A stretch of 32,789 bases of DNA from a virus. A program made the position numbers and the translations under genes. Every line of letters begins with the position of its first letter. The stretch's first letter is position 1. The DNA lies in the IMG/VR virus record IMGVR_UViG_3300025313_001364, positions 1 to 32,789 of that record. One strand, given 5' to 3'. The notes below the pieces were generated by a model. The model was not told the DNA's origin and made no database searches. It saw nothing but the letters and a program-made list of their open reading frames with translations. This document shows positions 1 through 10,100 of this stretch, one piece after another.

Positions 1-257
1 CCGCCCAGCACGGCCAGAAGCGCCAGCAGGAGTCCGGTCGCGCCTACGGCGGCATGGAGATGGATGACATGTGCCTGCGTGCTCTGGGTCGCCCAGGCCG
101 CCGCCCCCAGACCCGAGGCCGAGATCACCGTCAGCAGGATTGCAATCGGATTCCGCGGCCGGCGGTAGATCACGAGCGGCCACACGATGAGAGCCGCGAG
201 AGCGGCGCAGACGAGGATGTAGCCATCAATGATCTGCTCGATCGAAACGGCGAGCAT
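1..257 (-). CDS. Small multi-pass membrane protein, cut by the left window edge
   Basis: An open frame begins with ATG at 257-255 and runs off the left edge without a stop, giving 85 visible residues. It starts MLAVSIEQIIDGYILV. Three hydrophobic stretches are visible, at about residues 9-31, 38-56 and 68-85, joined by a short basic loop (YRRPRNP). A GAGGGG ribosome-binding sequence lies four to five bases before the ATG and supports this start. The start overlaps the end of the preceding gene by 32 bases. It is the third of three small genes after the baseplate genes. The family is not recognised. A holin or other lysis-related membrane protein is possible from position and topology, but nothing in the sequence proves it. 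Confidence 0.7.
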   Translation of the reverse strand, partial: MLAVSIEQIIDGYILVCAALAALIVWPLVIYRRPRNPIAILLTVISASGLGAAAWATQSTQAHVIHLHAAVGATGLLLALLAVLG

Positions 258-441
258 GGGGCCCCCTCAACGACTCGCCCGCCTGGTCGGTCTCATCGTG
301 GTAGCGGTCCGCGAGTGTTTCCAGTAGACGGTCGGCGGCCAAGGAGAGTTCGTGAACGTCCTGCCGCAGGTTGTGGAGCTCGGCCACGGCCGCCATGGCG
401 AGGAAAGGAAGCCCTATCAACTCACTTGGCAGGATGGGCAT
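226..441 (-). CDS. Small hypothetical protein with hydrophobic N-terminus and coiled-coil-like helix
   Basis: This 71-residue protein starts at ATG 441, chosen because GGAGG sits six bases upstream. A longer frame to 501 has no such site and would overlap the preceding gene more. The N-terminus (MPILPSELIGLPFLAM) is hydrophobic, and residues 20-45 form a charged helix with heptad-like leucines (LHNLRQDVHELSLAADRLLE). The C-terminus is hydrophilic. The gene overlaps the preceding membrane-protein gene by 20 bases and the next one by 32 bases, so the three are probably translated together. No family is recognised. It could be an accessory of a lysis cassette, which is inference from position only. 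Confidence 0.65.
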   Translation of the reverse strand: MPILPSELIGLPFLAMAAVAELHNLRQDVHELSLAADRLLETLADRYHDETDQAGESLRGPHARRFDRADH

Positions 442-736
442 AGCCAGCCTCCTCTCGATGTGCAATCCGTTCTGCCGCTGTGTGGATTTTTTGTGCGGCA
501 TTGGTGAGCTCCTTTACCACCGGGACGAGCTCGCCCTGGTAAAGCTTGAGCAGCGTGACCATGCTATCGAACGTGAGTTTGGCATCAGCAGTCAGGACGC
601 TCCCTGACTGGGCGCGCTTGGCGTTCCGGTAGGTCAGAATGGCATTGATTCCCGCCATGATCCCGCCGATGCCCCCAATCATCGCCGTGAACAGAGCGGG
701 AATGATGAAGTACCACGCCACGCCTACTCCATACAT
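422..736 (-). CDS. Small membrane protein, N-terminal transmembrane region plus helical tail
   Basis: The 104-residue product begins at ATG 736, whose A is also the last base of the preceding stop (TGATG), a common coupling arrangement. Residues 6-34 are strongly hydrophobic and glycine-rich (YFIIPALFTAMIGGIGGI), enough for one or two membrane passes. They are followed by a basic segment (YRNAKRAQ) and an amphipathic helical region to the end. The layout of a membrane segment followed by a charged cytoplasmic tail resembles many phage holin-like or membrane-anchoring proteins. No signature motif identifies the family. It stands first among three small genes after the baseplate genes, where phages often place lysis genes. 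Confidence 0.7.
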   Translation of the reverse strand: MYGVGVAWYFIIPALFTAMIGGIGGIMAGINAILTYRNAKRAQSGSVLTADAKLTFDSMVTLLKLYQGELVPVVKELTNAAQKIHTAAERIAHREEAGYAHPAK

Positions 737-984
737 CAGTTGTGCACGATCTTGCCGAGCACGATCCATGCCCCCCCGCCTGTAAGGTCCAGCATCAGCA
801 CCTCGTCGTCAGCGATTACCGTCACACCGCCCAGCTTCGGGTAGCTCTGGCCGTCCGCCGTCGAGAATCCCAGGCGCCGCACGGATACCTGATCGGTATC
901 GTTCCCCGTCACGATCGCACGGATGAATCGGGCCCGGTGGTTCTCGTCCACCACCCGCGTGATGGCGTCATGGATCGTGGTCAT
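736..984 (-). CDS. Small beta-rich baseplate-associated protein
   Basis: The 82-residue product starts at ATG 984 and overlaps the stop of the preceding hub-like gene by four bases (ATGA). After a short helical start (MTTIHDAITRVVDENH) the sequence alternates like beta strands, with VSVRRLG, GGVTVIADDEVLMLDL and GGGAWIVLGKI. This pattern, with a turn before the hydrophobic strand and a final VLGKI, resembles small OB-fold-like tail proteins found beside hub proteins. That fold assignment is inference. The tight coupling to the hub-like gene suggests the two proteins work in the same tail-tip structure. Confidence 0.75.
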   Translation of the reverse strand: MTTIHDAITRVVDENHRARFIRAIVTGNDTDQVSVRRLGFSTADGQSYPKLGGVTVIADDEVLMLDLTGGGAWIVLGKIVHN

Positions 985-2414
985 GGCGTCACCGTTCGGA
1001 GCGTGGCAGCCTGCGCTCGACCGATTCGATGGACCATCGTCGTCCCAACCTTCATTGAGAGCGACCAGCCGAACACCCTCCATTTGGTCGAGTCTTCGAC
1101 GCCGGCGATGGTAAGAGTATATGTCTCGTGTCCGGTACGGCGCGGGTCGAACATGGTCACGAGTCTGGCTGGCTGACTGGAGGCGATGGCATGCCCGAGC
1201 CAAAAATCCGCGATGGCTATGAGTTCATCGCCCGAGGGGGCCGACTCCTCCGCCCGCTGCTCCAGGATGATGGGCTGGTTCGCGGTCGAAATGCGCACGT
1301 TCGGGTCGTAGTTCTCCCGGATGTAGCCGGTCGCGTCCTGGCGGGCGTCGGACCAGTAGGCGTTGACGCGATTCGGATGCCGGCCCTGTGTCCGCTCTCG
1401 GCGGAAGGGCGCCACGATCAGCCGCGGCTCGGCCAGCGTCGTGTAGGCGACGTCCGGGAATTCATCGGCGGGCTTCAGGCGCTCCCGCGTACGCAGCGTG
1501 CCGCGAGCGTCAGCGTAGATCGGGTAGTGATTGATGGCGCGGAGGAGGTTATTGACGACGTCGAGCCGAGATGCCTCGGGCGGCCAGGTGCGGTCAAACG
1601 GTAGCACGCGATCATCATCGGGCAGGTCATGACGTAGCGGGAGCACGGCTCCGACGAAATCCGGGAGGGTGACCGCGTCGATGACCGCCCTGGCAGCGAT
1701 GATGATATTCGTGTTGGCATCCACGGTGTAGGGGGCACCCAGGCAGGAACGATGGAGGTGCACGACGACGTCGGCGCCATCCGCATCGAGGATCGTCGTG
1801 AACTGAGGCGGATCGGAGTCGACCACGGTCGAGAGCGGGTCGCCGGCGGGGCTGAACTCCTCATCGTTGACGTCGAGCCGGAAGAGGCCGAGAGGAAAGA
1901 GGAGCTGTCCGCCGCCCTGGATGAACGATGCATTGATGGCTACGTGGTCGCTCTCGGGATCGAACGTGGCCGGGAGTAGGCGCGGGTCGATGGAGAGCCG
2001 CGCCGAGCGCGTGATCAGGCGGTCGTTTTCGAGCTCCACCGACGCCGCAAACACAGAGGGCGTGATGTCAGCGATGAAATTGTAGCGGTGATCTCTCCAC
2101 TCGTAGACGAACTGGAGAGAAACGACGGAGGCCGTAAGGTCCAACTCGGGAGTAGGAGCCTCGACGTCGAAACTGGTGTCCGTGGGGTTCGCAGCGCCAT
2201 CGTAGACGCGGATGGAGCGCGTGTTGGTGACGCCCTCGACGATGAACGTGTCCACGACGACGAGGGTTTCGACGATGGCATCGGTCGCGCGGCCGCTGGC
2301 GATGACGTCGCCCGCGCCGGCAGCAGCGTTCCGGATTTCGTAGAACAGCTCGTCGGTGTCGGTGGAGCGCGCGTCGTGCGGCGTGAATGTGAGGGTATAG
2401 GTCCGGGTGGCCAT
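981..2414 (-). CDS. Putative tail hub / baseplate protein
   Basis: This 477-residue protein starts at ATG 2414, one base after the preceding stop. Residues 1-90 are beta-rich with evenly spaced strands, like a domain for attachment to fibre or tail-tip partners. The middle (about 95-300) contains a run of short strands and the helix SRLDVVNNLLRAINHYPI followed by YADARGTLR. This resembles the region of tail hub-like proteins where a helix precedes a strand pair (DUF5047-like), although I cannot confirm the family. The C-terminal 130 residues are mixed alpha and beta. Its position after the fibre genes and coupling to a small OB-like protein fit a tail-tip role. No catalytic motif is seen. Confidence 0.7.
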   Translation of the reverse strand: MATRTYTLTFTPHDARSTDTDELFYEIRNAAAGAGDVIASGRATDAIVETLVVVDTFIVEGVTNTRSIRVYDGAANPTDTSFDVEAPTPELDLTASVVSLQFVYEWRDHRYNFIADITPSVFAASVELENDRLITRSARLSIDPRLLPATFDPESDHVAINASFIQGGGQLLFPLGLFRLDVNDEEFSPAGDPLSTVVDSDPPQFTTILDADGADVVVHLHRSCLGAPYTVDANTNIIIAARAVIDAVTLPDFVGAVLPLRHDLPDDDRVLPFDRTWPPEASRLDVVNNLLRAINHYPIYADARGTLRTRERLKPADEFPDVAYTTLAEPRLIVAPFRRERTQGRHPNRVNAYWSDARQDATGYIRENYDPNVRISTANQPIILEQRAEESAPSGDELIAIADFWLGHAIASSQPARLVTMFDPRRTGHETYTLTIAGVEDSTKWRVFGWSLSMKVGTTMVHRIGRAQAATLRTVTP

Positions 2415-2415
2415 C

Positions 2416-4491
2416 TCAGGCCGTCACCGCGATAGCCGTCGCGGCTGTGGGGTTCACATCGTCCCGGCGGAGAGTGAAGCTGCAATCATCCCCGACCACG
2501 GGAGGGGTATCGCCGTCGTCGAGCGATAGATACAACGTCTGGTCGCCATCGATGAGACCGGAAGCGTTGTAGGCGATGGAAACGCTGTTCGCACCGACGG
2601 CGCAGACTCCCGAGGCGACGAGCGTTCCGCCGCGACTCGCGGCCGTGCGGATCTGGTAGTTCGCGGGCGAGACGTCCCCCGCGCTGGCGAGAAACGAGAG
2701 ATGCCAGGGCGTGTTCAGCGGTCCGGTGCGCGTCCAGGCGCCGTAGGTGACCGAAAGAGCGGAACAGGCTGGCGGAACGGTGGTGTCTGCCTCCGCCCAG
2801 ACGAAGACGTACACGACCGTGCAGCGAAGGCCGGAGGCATCATTGCCCTTGACCGGACCAGCCTCGAGCGCGTTGAACAGCGCAGGTGACCATGCGGCGG
2901 ATGCCTGTGGCTCCGCTGCGAACAGGTAGTGCCGATTGATGTAGGTGGTCCCGGAGGCACTATCGATATAGTCGGAATCCAAATCTGCCCCATTGCTCCG
3001 GAAACGGACTGCTGCCAGAGTCGTGGTCGAACTCTCCTCACGGACGCGTGTGCAGGGCCGTACGGATGCGATGTCCCCCACGATGCCAATCGCAGCCGCG
3101 GTCTGGAATGTGAAGGTATGGCCGACATTGACGGCGACCGTGTTCTCGCCGATATATGTCGTCGTGTCTGGGGGCACCTCGTCGCACTCGGCGAACGTGG
3201 CACCGGTGCCGCTATTCCAGCTGGAGTAGGTGCCCGCACCGGTCGGCACAGCCATCAGAGCGGCGTATGTTTTGTTTTGGCTGAATGCCCGGGTTGCGAT
3301 GCCCACGTCATCGAAGTAGAGGTCGTAGGTTTCCGTGGCGCCGGACTCGGTGCCCAGGCGTAGGCGCTTCATAACCGTGCCAGCGCCACCAGTCGCGGTC
3401 TGCTCCGATCCGCCGTCTACTCGCGCGCCACAAGTGGAGGCATCGCAGGTGACGCGGAGGTCGATGCGATACCAAGTGGTTCCAGCAGCCAGGGTGGCGA
3501 TCGGCGTCGGATTGGACCCGATGAGCAACTCGCCAGTTGTCTTGAGCTGGAGAGCAATTAGGTTGTTGTTAGACGAATCCTGCACCTTGATGATGTTCGC
3601 GTCAGCGAGAGGCAGCGAGGCCACGCGCAGATAGATGAGGAAATAAGTCTCGGTCGCCCGGCGTATCAATCCTGATGCGGATCCTGCCCCGTCTCCAGCG
3701 CCCCATCCCTGGATGTCCGCGCTGCCGGCATCAGCAGCAGGATTGAGCCGCAGTGCATAATTGCCGCTTCGCTTCACGGCCGACTGGATGCTGACTCCGG
3801 GCCCCGTCGTCGCAAAGAAATCGACTACCGCCCCAGCCTCGAATCCCGTGAAGTCGACCAAGAACGGGTTACCGAGGAATAGGAAATCATCCCCAAACTC
3901 GAACCAGGGCGGCCGCGTGCTGAGAAGTTCCCCGTCTAGTGCTGGGGCTTCTCCGATGGTGGCCGTGTTTCCGGGATTGTAAAAGATTTCCCAATCGTGG
4001 CGTGATGTACCTGACGGATCTCCACCGAGCCCCATTTCGATGATCAGGTGATCGCCTGCTTGCACGCCCGCCAGGGCAGCCGTGGCGGTTGTGAAGTGGC
4101 GCGACAGGACCTGCACGCTATTCAGCTCCGTATCATCGCGAGCTAGCGCTAGCAGTGTGCCGCGAACCGTCGAACCGTCCGCCGACACGACCTTGATGAC
4201 GTATGAGAAAACCAAATTACTCGTGCTGAGGCCCTCACGGGCGCCAAACACGGCCTCGAATGTGGAGGCGGGGAGATCCTGCCCGGCGAGAGGCGGCGAG
4301 ATCCACTGATAGATGAGGAGGTCCTGATCGTTGGAATCTCCATTGTCCGTATCGAAGCGGCTGACGTTATCCTCATGGGATAGCACCAGCAGCATCTGAC
4401 GCCGCAGAGCGTCCGTCGTGACATCCCATGCACCATCGTAGGACGGCGTGATGATCGTGGGTTGGTCGGTCGGATAGAAGCGGGTAACCAC
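2416..4491 (-). CDS. Tail fibre / tail-tip protein with a lectin-like (LamG-type) domain
   Basis: The 691-residue product starts with GTG at 4491, immediately after the preceding stop (TAG GTG). The N-terminal 200 residues are beta-rich and include YQWISPPLAG, reminiscent of proteins with a generic fibre-decoration fold. About residues 215-405 look like a concanavalin-type sandwich: GFEAG start, a YALRLNP strand, TYFLIYLRV, TTWYRIDLRV and YDLYFDDVGI, in the order usual for LamG or glucanase-like sugar-binding domains. The last 250 residues contain further strands and an Ig-like segment ending in SFTLRRDD. Many Thr, Ser and Gly residues and few Lys fit an exposed virion protein. A role in binding host surface glycans is likely but inferred. 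Confidence 0.75.
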   Translation of the reverse strand: MVTRFYPTDQPTIITPSYDGAWDVTTDALRRQMLLVLSHEDNVSRFDTDNGDSNDQDLLIYQWISPPLAGQDLPASTFEAVFGAREGLSTSNLVFSYVIKVVSADGSTVRGTLLALARDDTELNSVQVLSRHFTTATAALAGVQAGDHLIIEMGLGGDPSGTSRHDWEIFYNPGNTATIGEAPALDGELLSTRPPWFEFGDDFLFLGNPFLVDFTGFEAGAVVDFFATTGPGVSIQSAVKRSGNYALRLNPAADAGSADIQGWGAGDGAGSASGLIRRATETYFLIYLRVASLPLADANIIKVQDSSNNNLIALQLKTTGELLIGSNPTPIATLAAGTTWYRIDLRVTCDASTCGARVDGGSEQTATGGAGTVMKRLRLGTESGATETYDLYFDDVGIATRAFSQNKTYAALMAVPTGAGTYSSWNSGTGATFAECDEVPPDTTTYIGENTVAVNVGHTFTFQTAAAIGIVGDIASVRPCTRVREESSTTTLAAVRFRSNGADLDSDYIDSASGTTYINRHYLFAAEPQASAAWSPALFNALEAGPVKGNDASGLRCTVVYVFVWAEADTTVPPACSALSVTYGAWTRTGPLNTPWHLSFLASAGDVSPANYQIRTAASRGGTLVASGVCAVGANSVSIAYNASGLIDGDQTLYLSLDDGDTPPVVGDDCSFTLRRDDVNPTAATAIAVTA

Positions 4492-6282
4492 CTACTCAAC
4501 CGCCTCATCGAAGTAGGTCTCCGTGAATCGCAAGGACTGCCGGTAGTCCTTCTGCCCCTCCTCGCGTTCGGCGGCGTTCATCGTGACGAAGTAGAGTTCG
4601 TGACCGCGCCCGAATCGCAGGCACAGCACGGCCGCAGCGTCTCGCTGCAGCCGGCTCAGCTCACGGATCCTGGCCCAGCGCGTGCTGTCCGTGAGCAGCG
4701 AGGGATGCACGGGCACATCGATCTCGTGGTAGAGGGCATGACCGACATAGGTCGTCGGCGTCGCCCGCCCCCAGGGCTGAACGTACCGCACGTCCTGCCG
4801 AAGTTGCTTCCGTGGCTCCCAACTGTCGAGGCGGACCGAGGTGAAGTTTGAGTCGTCGCTCTGAATGTTTGCCGTGTGCAGCCAGTTGAACTCGAACGTG
4901 GTTCGCCCCGCCGGCAGAGTGGTTTGATTCGCCGACATGAGGACCGAAGCGCCCGATGCAGCCTGCCAGACCACGGCATACTCGTACGTCTCCCGCGACT
5001 GCACGTTGTGGTCCGTGTAGGCGTTGTCGCTCTGGTCCAGGAGCTCGGCCATGTTGATGAACGCATCCCCGCTCCCGCGCACGCGTCGCCGGATCAAGTA
5101 GCGGACGAACGTTTCGCCCGCGCCCGGCGTGATGGGCGTCCAGGTGATCCGGAGCCCCGGCAGCGTGTTCGGAAAGTCGCACTCGCCGATTTCTGCAACG
5201 GCCACGCCTCCCACGTTCACGCTCGTGGGGAAGAGTGTCTGAAAGCAGGTCAGCGCGCTCGAGCCTGTAGCGCCGGCATCGTTGGTCACGCTGATGCGGA
5301 CGTAGAGAGTCTCCGGGGCCGGCAGCAGCCCCGCGGGGATGATGTGCTGAGTCGTCGAGGAGCCCACCTGCCCGGAGTCATAGACGAGATTGGCCCCACC
5401 GGCATCCGAGAAGACCTGCACGCGATAGCCAGCCTGAGAGCCTGCTGTGATGGTCCAGGCGACGGTCATCGTAGCGCTGGTGATGCTCGGACACCCGGCA
5501 GCCGGCGAGGTGACCGCTACCCCGAAGCCAACGCTCGCCTTGAATTCGACATCGGCGAGCGTCTCGTGGAAGACGGAGGCGAGGAACACAACCCCCAGTC
5601 CCGGGTTGGCCACGGATGCCAGGAAGGCTACGTCGGCCGTGACCGTTGCGGGCGGGCTATAGACGATTTCGAGATAGAGCGCGGCGACCGTCACATCAGA
5701 TGTCCACACCGGCGAATAGGCCGGCGGCTCGCCGGCCGCCAAGGCGCACCCGAACTGCGAATCGTTCACGACTGCCGGCGTCAGCGCCAGACCGAAGAGG
5801 CTAGGTCCCCATGTGAAATGAGCGAACTGACTGTCCTGAGCCGGTGGACTGGCAATTGTCGTACTTTGGGCCCCATCTGGCCATCCCGCCGCGTCGCCCC
5901 ATTGGGAGTACTTCGACTGTGAGAGGTCATCGCCCTGAACGCTATTGGCGACGATCAGCTTAACGCCGGCGGCGCGGACCTTCTGGGTGCCATCCCATGG
6001 CGCCGAGAAGGTCTGATGACTGACGAAGATGAGAGCGTGGATAATGACGCCCGTAATGATTGCTCCGCCAGGGATGCTGAAATTGAACCCTGTGACGCGG
6101 AGCCATCTGCTCTGTTCGTTATCGACGGTCGTGAGCTGTTGGATGACGGCTCGCTGGCCATCATCTTGAGCGAGGATGCCCGCGGGATTGGTCCACGCCC
6201 TCACCGCCGTGCCCGTCACAGGTGCCGTCAAGGCGTCCGTGCTCTCGGAGGCGTTGTTGCCGTAGGCGATGACACTGACCAT
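4492..6282 (-). CDS. Tail fibre / baseplate protein with fibronectin type III-like domains
   Basis: This 596-residue protein starts at ATG 6282, whose A is the last base of the preceding stop (TGATG). Residues 1-210 form a jelly-roll-like module with the motif VTGFNFSIPGGAIITGV, seen in many phage and bacterial surface proteins. Residues 215-255 carry three short tandem copies of a strand motif (AFLASV, VFLASV, EFKASV). Two fibronectin type III-like domains follow, at about 258-350 (VAWTITAGSQAGYRVQVF) and 370-460 (LRITWTPITPGAG, then YEYAVVWQA). The last 135 residues (from WLHTANIQ) are mixed and end with YRQSLRFTETYFDEAVE. It is probably a tail-tip protein that links the tube to fibres. No enzymatic motif is seen. 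Confidence 0.75.
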   Translation of the reverse strand: MVSVIAYGNNASESTDALTAPVTGTAVRAWTNPAGILAQDDGQRAVIQQLTTVDNEQSRWLRVTGFNFSIPGGAIITGVIIHALIFVSHQTFSAPWDGTQKVRAAGVKLIVANSVQGDDLSQSKYSQWGDAAGWPDGAQSTTIASPPAQDSQFAHFTWGPSLFGLALTPAVVNDSQFGCALAAGEPPAYSPVWTSDVTVAALYLEIVYSPPATVTADVAFLASVANPGLGVVFLASVFHETLADVEFKASVGFGVAVTSPAAGCPSITSATMTVAWTITAGSQAGYRVQVFSDAGGANLVYDSGQVGSSTTQHIIPAGLLPAPETLYVRISVTNDAGATGSSALTCFQTLFPTSVNVGGVAVAEIGECDFPNTLPGLRITWTPITPGAGETFVRYLIRRRVRGSGDAFINMAELLDQSDNAYTDHNVQSRETYEYAVVWQAASGASVLMSANQTTLPAGRTTFEFNWLHTANIQSDDSNFTSVRLDSWEPRKQLRQDVRYVQPWGRATPTTYVGHALYHEIDVPVHPSLLTDSTRWARIRELSRLQRDAAAVLCLRFGRGHELYFVTMNAAEREEGQKDYRQSLRFTETYFDEAVE

Positions 6283-6641
6283 CAGCCCGCTCCCGTGAGA
6301 TGGCGCACCATGCGCTCGTCAATATGCTCCGGCGGGCAAGGCCTCGTAGAGCCATCCCAGAACCAGAGCTGGCTCTGGCCGTCGGCACTTGCCCGCCCTA
6401 GAACCACTCCATCGCAGCGAGGCCCGAGGCCATTCAATTCCAACGAGAATCGCCGGTACCAGATGGGACGGTCGAACTCATGGGAGAACTGGATCCTGAG
6501 CATGGGCCGGAGTCCCCTGAGCAGTACGAGCGCTCTGGGATAGGGCCGCGCGGCCAGAATCGACAGTCCGTCCTGCGGCTCATCCTGCGACGAACCGTCC
6601 GCGTAGACGGTCCGCCATCTGGGCTCCGCGCCTCCCATCAA
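6282..6641 (-). CDS. Conserved-looking tail-region protein, unknown function
   Basis: The 119-residue product starts at ATG 6641 and overlaps the preceding gene by four bases (ATGA). It ends one base into the next start, so both junctions are coupled. The sequence is rich in Arg and aromatic residues (FSHEFDRPIWYRRFSLELN, then SQLWFWDGSTRPCPPEH) and looks soluble. I do not recognise the family. Its place between two beta-rich tail proteins and ahead of the fibre genes argues for a small tail-tip or chaperone role. Confidence 0.7.
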   Translation of the reverse strand: MMGGAEPRWRTVYADGSSQDEPQDGLSILAARPYPRALVLLRGLRPMLRIQFSHEFDRPIWYRRFSLELNGLGPRCDGVVLGRASADGQSQLWFWDGSTRPCPPEHIDERMVRHLTGAG

Positions 6642-7168
6642 CCTTCGCTCCAGGTCCAGCGGCCGGTCGTCACGCTCACCCCCGTCCCGGTCATGGTGGC
6701 CGTGCCATCGACGCCGAGCACGATCTCTACCAGGTTGCCTTTCTGCCCTGTCGTCGCAAATGGCCCAGCGGCATAGGCGGCCGGTGGCGTCGTAATCAAG
6801 CCAAGGGCGCTACCCGCCGCCCCGTTGATGGTGGGAGCGGTGACGTTGTTGTCCCCAGTGTCGCCTGGTGCGCTCGCTGCCTGGACATAAGAGCCGAGCG
6901 CGTGGCTCGTGACATGCCAGAACTTGTAACCCGTCTGGGCCTCGTTAGCTGACTTGCCTACTCGGATGCTCGTCATCGAAAGGCCGCCAGTGGCGGAGAT
7001 GTTCACGATGAACGTCTTCACCCACGAGAACTTCGTGCCTGGATTCGTGGGAGTGGGGATGGCAGTCGTTCCGTTGACGGTGTCCTCACGGCTGAACACC
7101 ACGCTGCTGACGTCGGTTGACGTCGGGCCTGCCCCGGTCAGGCACTGGATTGCTACCGTCATCGGCAT
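6638..7168 (-). CDS. Beta-sandwich tail protein downstream of tape measure
   Basis: The 176-residue product starts at ATG 7168. AAGGAGGG lies eight bases upstream, overlapping the end of the tape measure gene, which favours this first ATG over the second one two codons on. The composition is low in charge and rich in Thr, Ser, Gly and Ala, with alternating hydrophobic strands (FSWVKTFIVNISATGG, GNLVEIVLGVDG, TGRWTWSEG). This is typical of distal tail or tail-decoration proteins. No family is recognised. The location directly after the tape measure matches where distal tail proteins usually lie, but its length and sequence do not let me name it as such. Confidence 0.7.
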   Translation of the reverse strand: MPMTVAIQCLTGAGPTSTDVSSVVFSREDTVNGTTAIPTPTNPGTKFSWVKTFIVNISATGGLSMTSIRVGKSANEAQTGYKFWHVTSHALGSYVQAASAPGDTGDNNVTAPTINGAAGSALGLITTPPAAYAAGPFATTGQKGNLVEIVLGVDGTATMTGTGVSVTTGRWTWSEG

Positions 7169-7182
7169 CTAATCGCCCTCCT

Positions 7183-10100
7183 TTACCTGGCGCCAGCCAG
7201 GAACGCCTCGCGCCCCAGCTGTCGCGCTATTACATCACGCATCCGACGCTCGATGGCGGCCGCATTGTCCTCGGGTGAGCCAGCAAAGCTCGAATACCGC
7301 ATGTCCGCGACGACGGAGACCGTGCTCGTCGACCGCTGGTCCGGCTGGCTGAGCTGGATCAGCGGGACGCTCGTGGGCATCGTCCAGCCATGCGCGGGCA
7401 CGATGCCGCTCGCGCGCAGAATCTCGGCGTAGGCGCGCGGGATGATGGCCTCGCCCTCATGGATCATCGCCAGCTGGTCGCGTGGCACGTACGGCGTGCC
7501 GATGGCGTAGCCCGTGACGCCGGCCTGATGCAGGAGGTCAGCCCGCAGGAAGGCGGACATCCTCGCGAAGTCGGCGTAGGTGACGACTCCGCCACCGGGG
7601 AGAGTGAGGGAGGTCGCCTGGCCAGTCATGCCGACCTTGTTGGCCAGTTTGACCCACTGCGCATCCAGGGTGTCCGCCGTGGCGGCTGCCGTGGCGGCTC
7701 CCTGTGCTGCCTTGAGGGCCGTAGCACGATCATCAGCGGACATCGCGTTCCACTGCTCCCAGGTCAGCGCGGAGTTCGGAGCGAGCGAACGAAACAGTGC
7801 GAAGTCGGCGTCGGACTGGGAGCCACCGGTCATGACAGCCGTAGCGCCCCCTCCGCCCGTGCCCGCCGGAACCACTTTGATCTGGGACGCCAGTTCCTGG
7901 AGCCGCTGTATGGAGGTCGCCGTCGAGATGAGTCCGTTCTGAAGATCCGTCAGGATGCGGGTGACTGCCTCAGCGATTGATGGAGCGATAGCGTTCACGC
8001 CATCGAGGACTGCCGTCAGTCCCGATTGCACCAGGAGTCCGACTTCGGTAGCGATGTTCGCCCCGGTGAGCCGGAAGGTATCCACGATGACCTTGAGTTC
8101 ATCCGCCAGGAGGACTGTCTTGGTCTTGGCATCGTAGATGCCTCCATCAAGAACGGCGCCGACGTCGCGCATGACCTCCTCGAAGGCCGCGATGGCGTCG
8201 GGCGACTTCTCGTCGACAGCGCGCGCGAGGGCGTCCATGAAGTCTCGGCCGAGGGCGCTGGCGTCTTCGGGGGGCATATCCTCGCGGAGCTGCTCTACGA
8301 TGTCAGCCGCGTTCTCGGACACCGTGGCGAGCGCGTTCTTCCCGCCGTCTTTGAGGGCCTTGTCCAGAGTGTCCATGAAGCGCGCGCCGGCCTTGCCGAA
8401 CTCGAGCTCCGCAGCCTTCTGAGCCTCTCCCTCGGCGATAGCGCCAGCTATGCCTCGCATGAGGTTGTCGCCAGTCAGTTTGCCGGCGGCCTCGATCTTG
8501 TCCTGGTTCGCCTGAATCGCGCCGGTAACGGCCGAGAGCGCTTCGAGGGCGGCCTGCTGGGCCTCCGGAGTACGTTCGGTGAGGGCGCGAGCAAAGGCCT
8601 CCATGAGATTCGAGCCCAACGCTTCGGCGTTGGGAATCTCATCTTCTCGGAGCTGGTCGAGCAGATCATCGATGGCGCGTGCGGCATTCTCGCCTGCGCG
8701 GGGGCTGTTGGTTCTGATGGCCTCGCCCAGGGCATCGGCCGCCTTGGCGCCCGTCTCTCCGAACTGCTTGACCAGCCCTTCGAGCTCAGGTGCGAGAGCC
8801 TCGCGGAAAGCATCGATGGCGCTTTGGGCTGAGTCCTTGAGTGCTTTGCCGGCGCCACCTCCGGCGCCACCACCACCGAGATTCACGGTCCGCGTCGGAG
8901 TGGTAGGGCCGGTCGGGGCAGCGCCCGCTACCGGTCCTGTTATCAGATCCCACCAGGCAGCGCCCGGCTGAGCAGCGATGATATCGAAGAAATCGGGGCC
9001 ATGGCCCGGCAGTTGAGGTAGCACCGGCATCTGCGGCATATGGGACAGGTCGAGTGCCGCCCCCGAGAGCCCGACCAGGGATGCCTGTATCTGATTCGCG
9101 AAGCTGATGACCTGCTGCCCGAGAGCCTGCATCCTCGCAAGGAGGCTCGGCGTCTGGTTCGAGATTCCCATCTCGATCCCCTGCACGATGGCCTCGCCCA
9201 CGGGGATCATGCTTAGCGCGGGACTGCTGACGCCGAGAACACGTCCCGGCAGGTCCTTGAGGTCCTCTAGCCGATCCTCGAACCAGTCCGTGAAATTGTC
9301 CCAAGCTCCCGCGATGCCGTCCTTGATGCCATCAACGATGGCCTCCCCGATTCCCGTGAACCAGTCGTAGACGTCCCCCGGGAACGCGATGGCCCAGTCA
9401 AATATGCTTTGGGCAAAGTCGCCGACAGCTTGCAGGGCGTCATCGAGCGCTTCCGCCACGGATTCCGCCGCATCCCAGACGGCGGCGCCAAAATCGCCCA
9501 CTGCGCGACCAGCATCCTCCACTGCGCCGACAGCACTGGCAACCGCTCTCTCCGTGGCCCAGAATGCCGCCTTCAGGTCATCCCAATGTCGAATGATCTC
9601 GATGGTGGCAGGGATCATGCCGAAGCTGACGACACCCGCCAGAATTTCCAGCCCCAGCTTGAACTGGTCGGCGTGCTCGCGGACGAAGTTGATGGCATCG
9701 CCCATCCTGTGGAAGGCCTCGACTGCCCCACCTGCCAGGGCCTCCAGAATGGTGGCCGTCGTGTCAAACCACTCGTATCTCTCCCGGAGTTCGTCCCATT
9801 TCAGGATGAGGTAGGTGATGCCCGTCGTGATGGCCACGGTTGCCAGCAAGGCTGCCGTGAACGGGTTCACGAGCGCGGCGGCGAGCGCGGCGGCTGTGTA
9901 GGCAATCGTGGCCGCGGTGACGATCCCGATGGCAATCGCGAAAGCCTGCACGAGATCCGGATCGAGGGAGCCGTGCAACTCCCCGGTTGCTTCGACCACT
10001 GGCCCCAATACCTCAGCCATGGCGAGGAAAGCCGGCCGCCACGTCTCGCTGAGGTAGTTGATGGCGTTCGGCAACTCGTCGGCGAGGAAATCGGCCAATG

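Noticed and set aside
54-443. Plus-strand open frames, here and throughout the window
   Set aside because: All long plus-strand frames lie opposite well-supported minus-strand genes, have Arg/Pro/Gly-rich composition typical of antisense high-GC frames and lack recognisable domains or ribosome sites.
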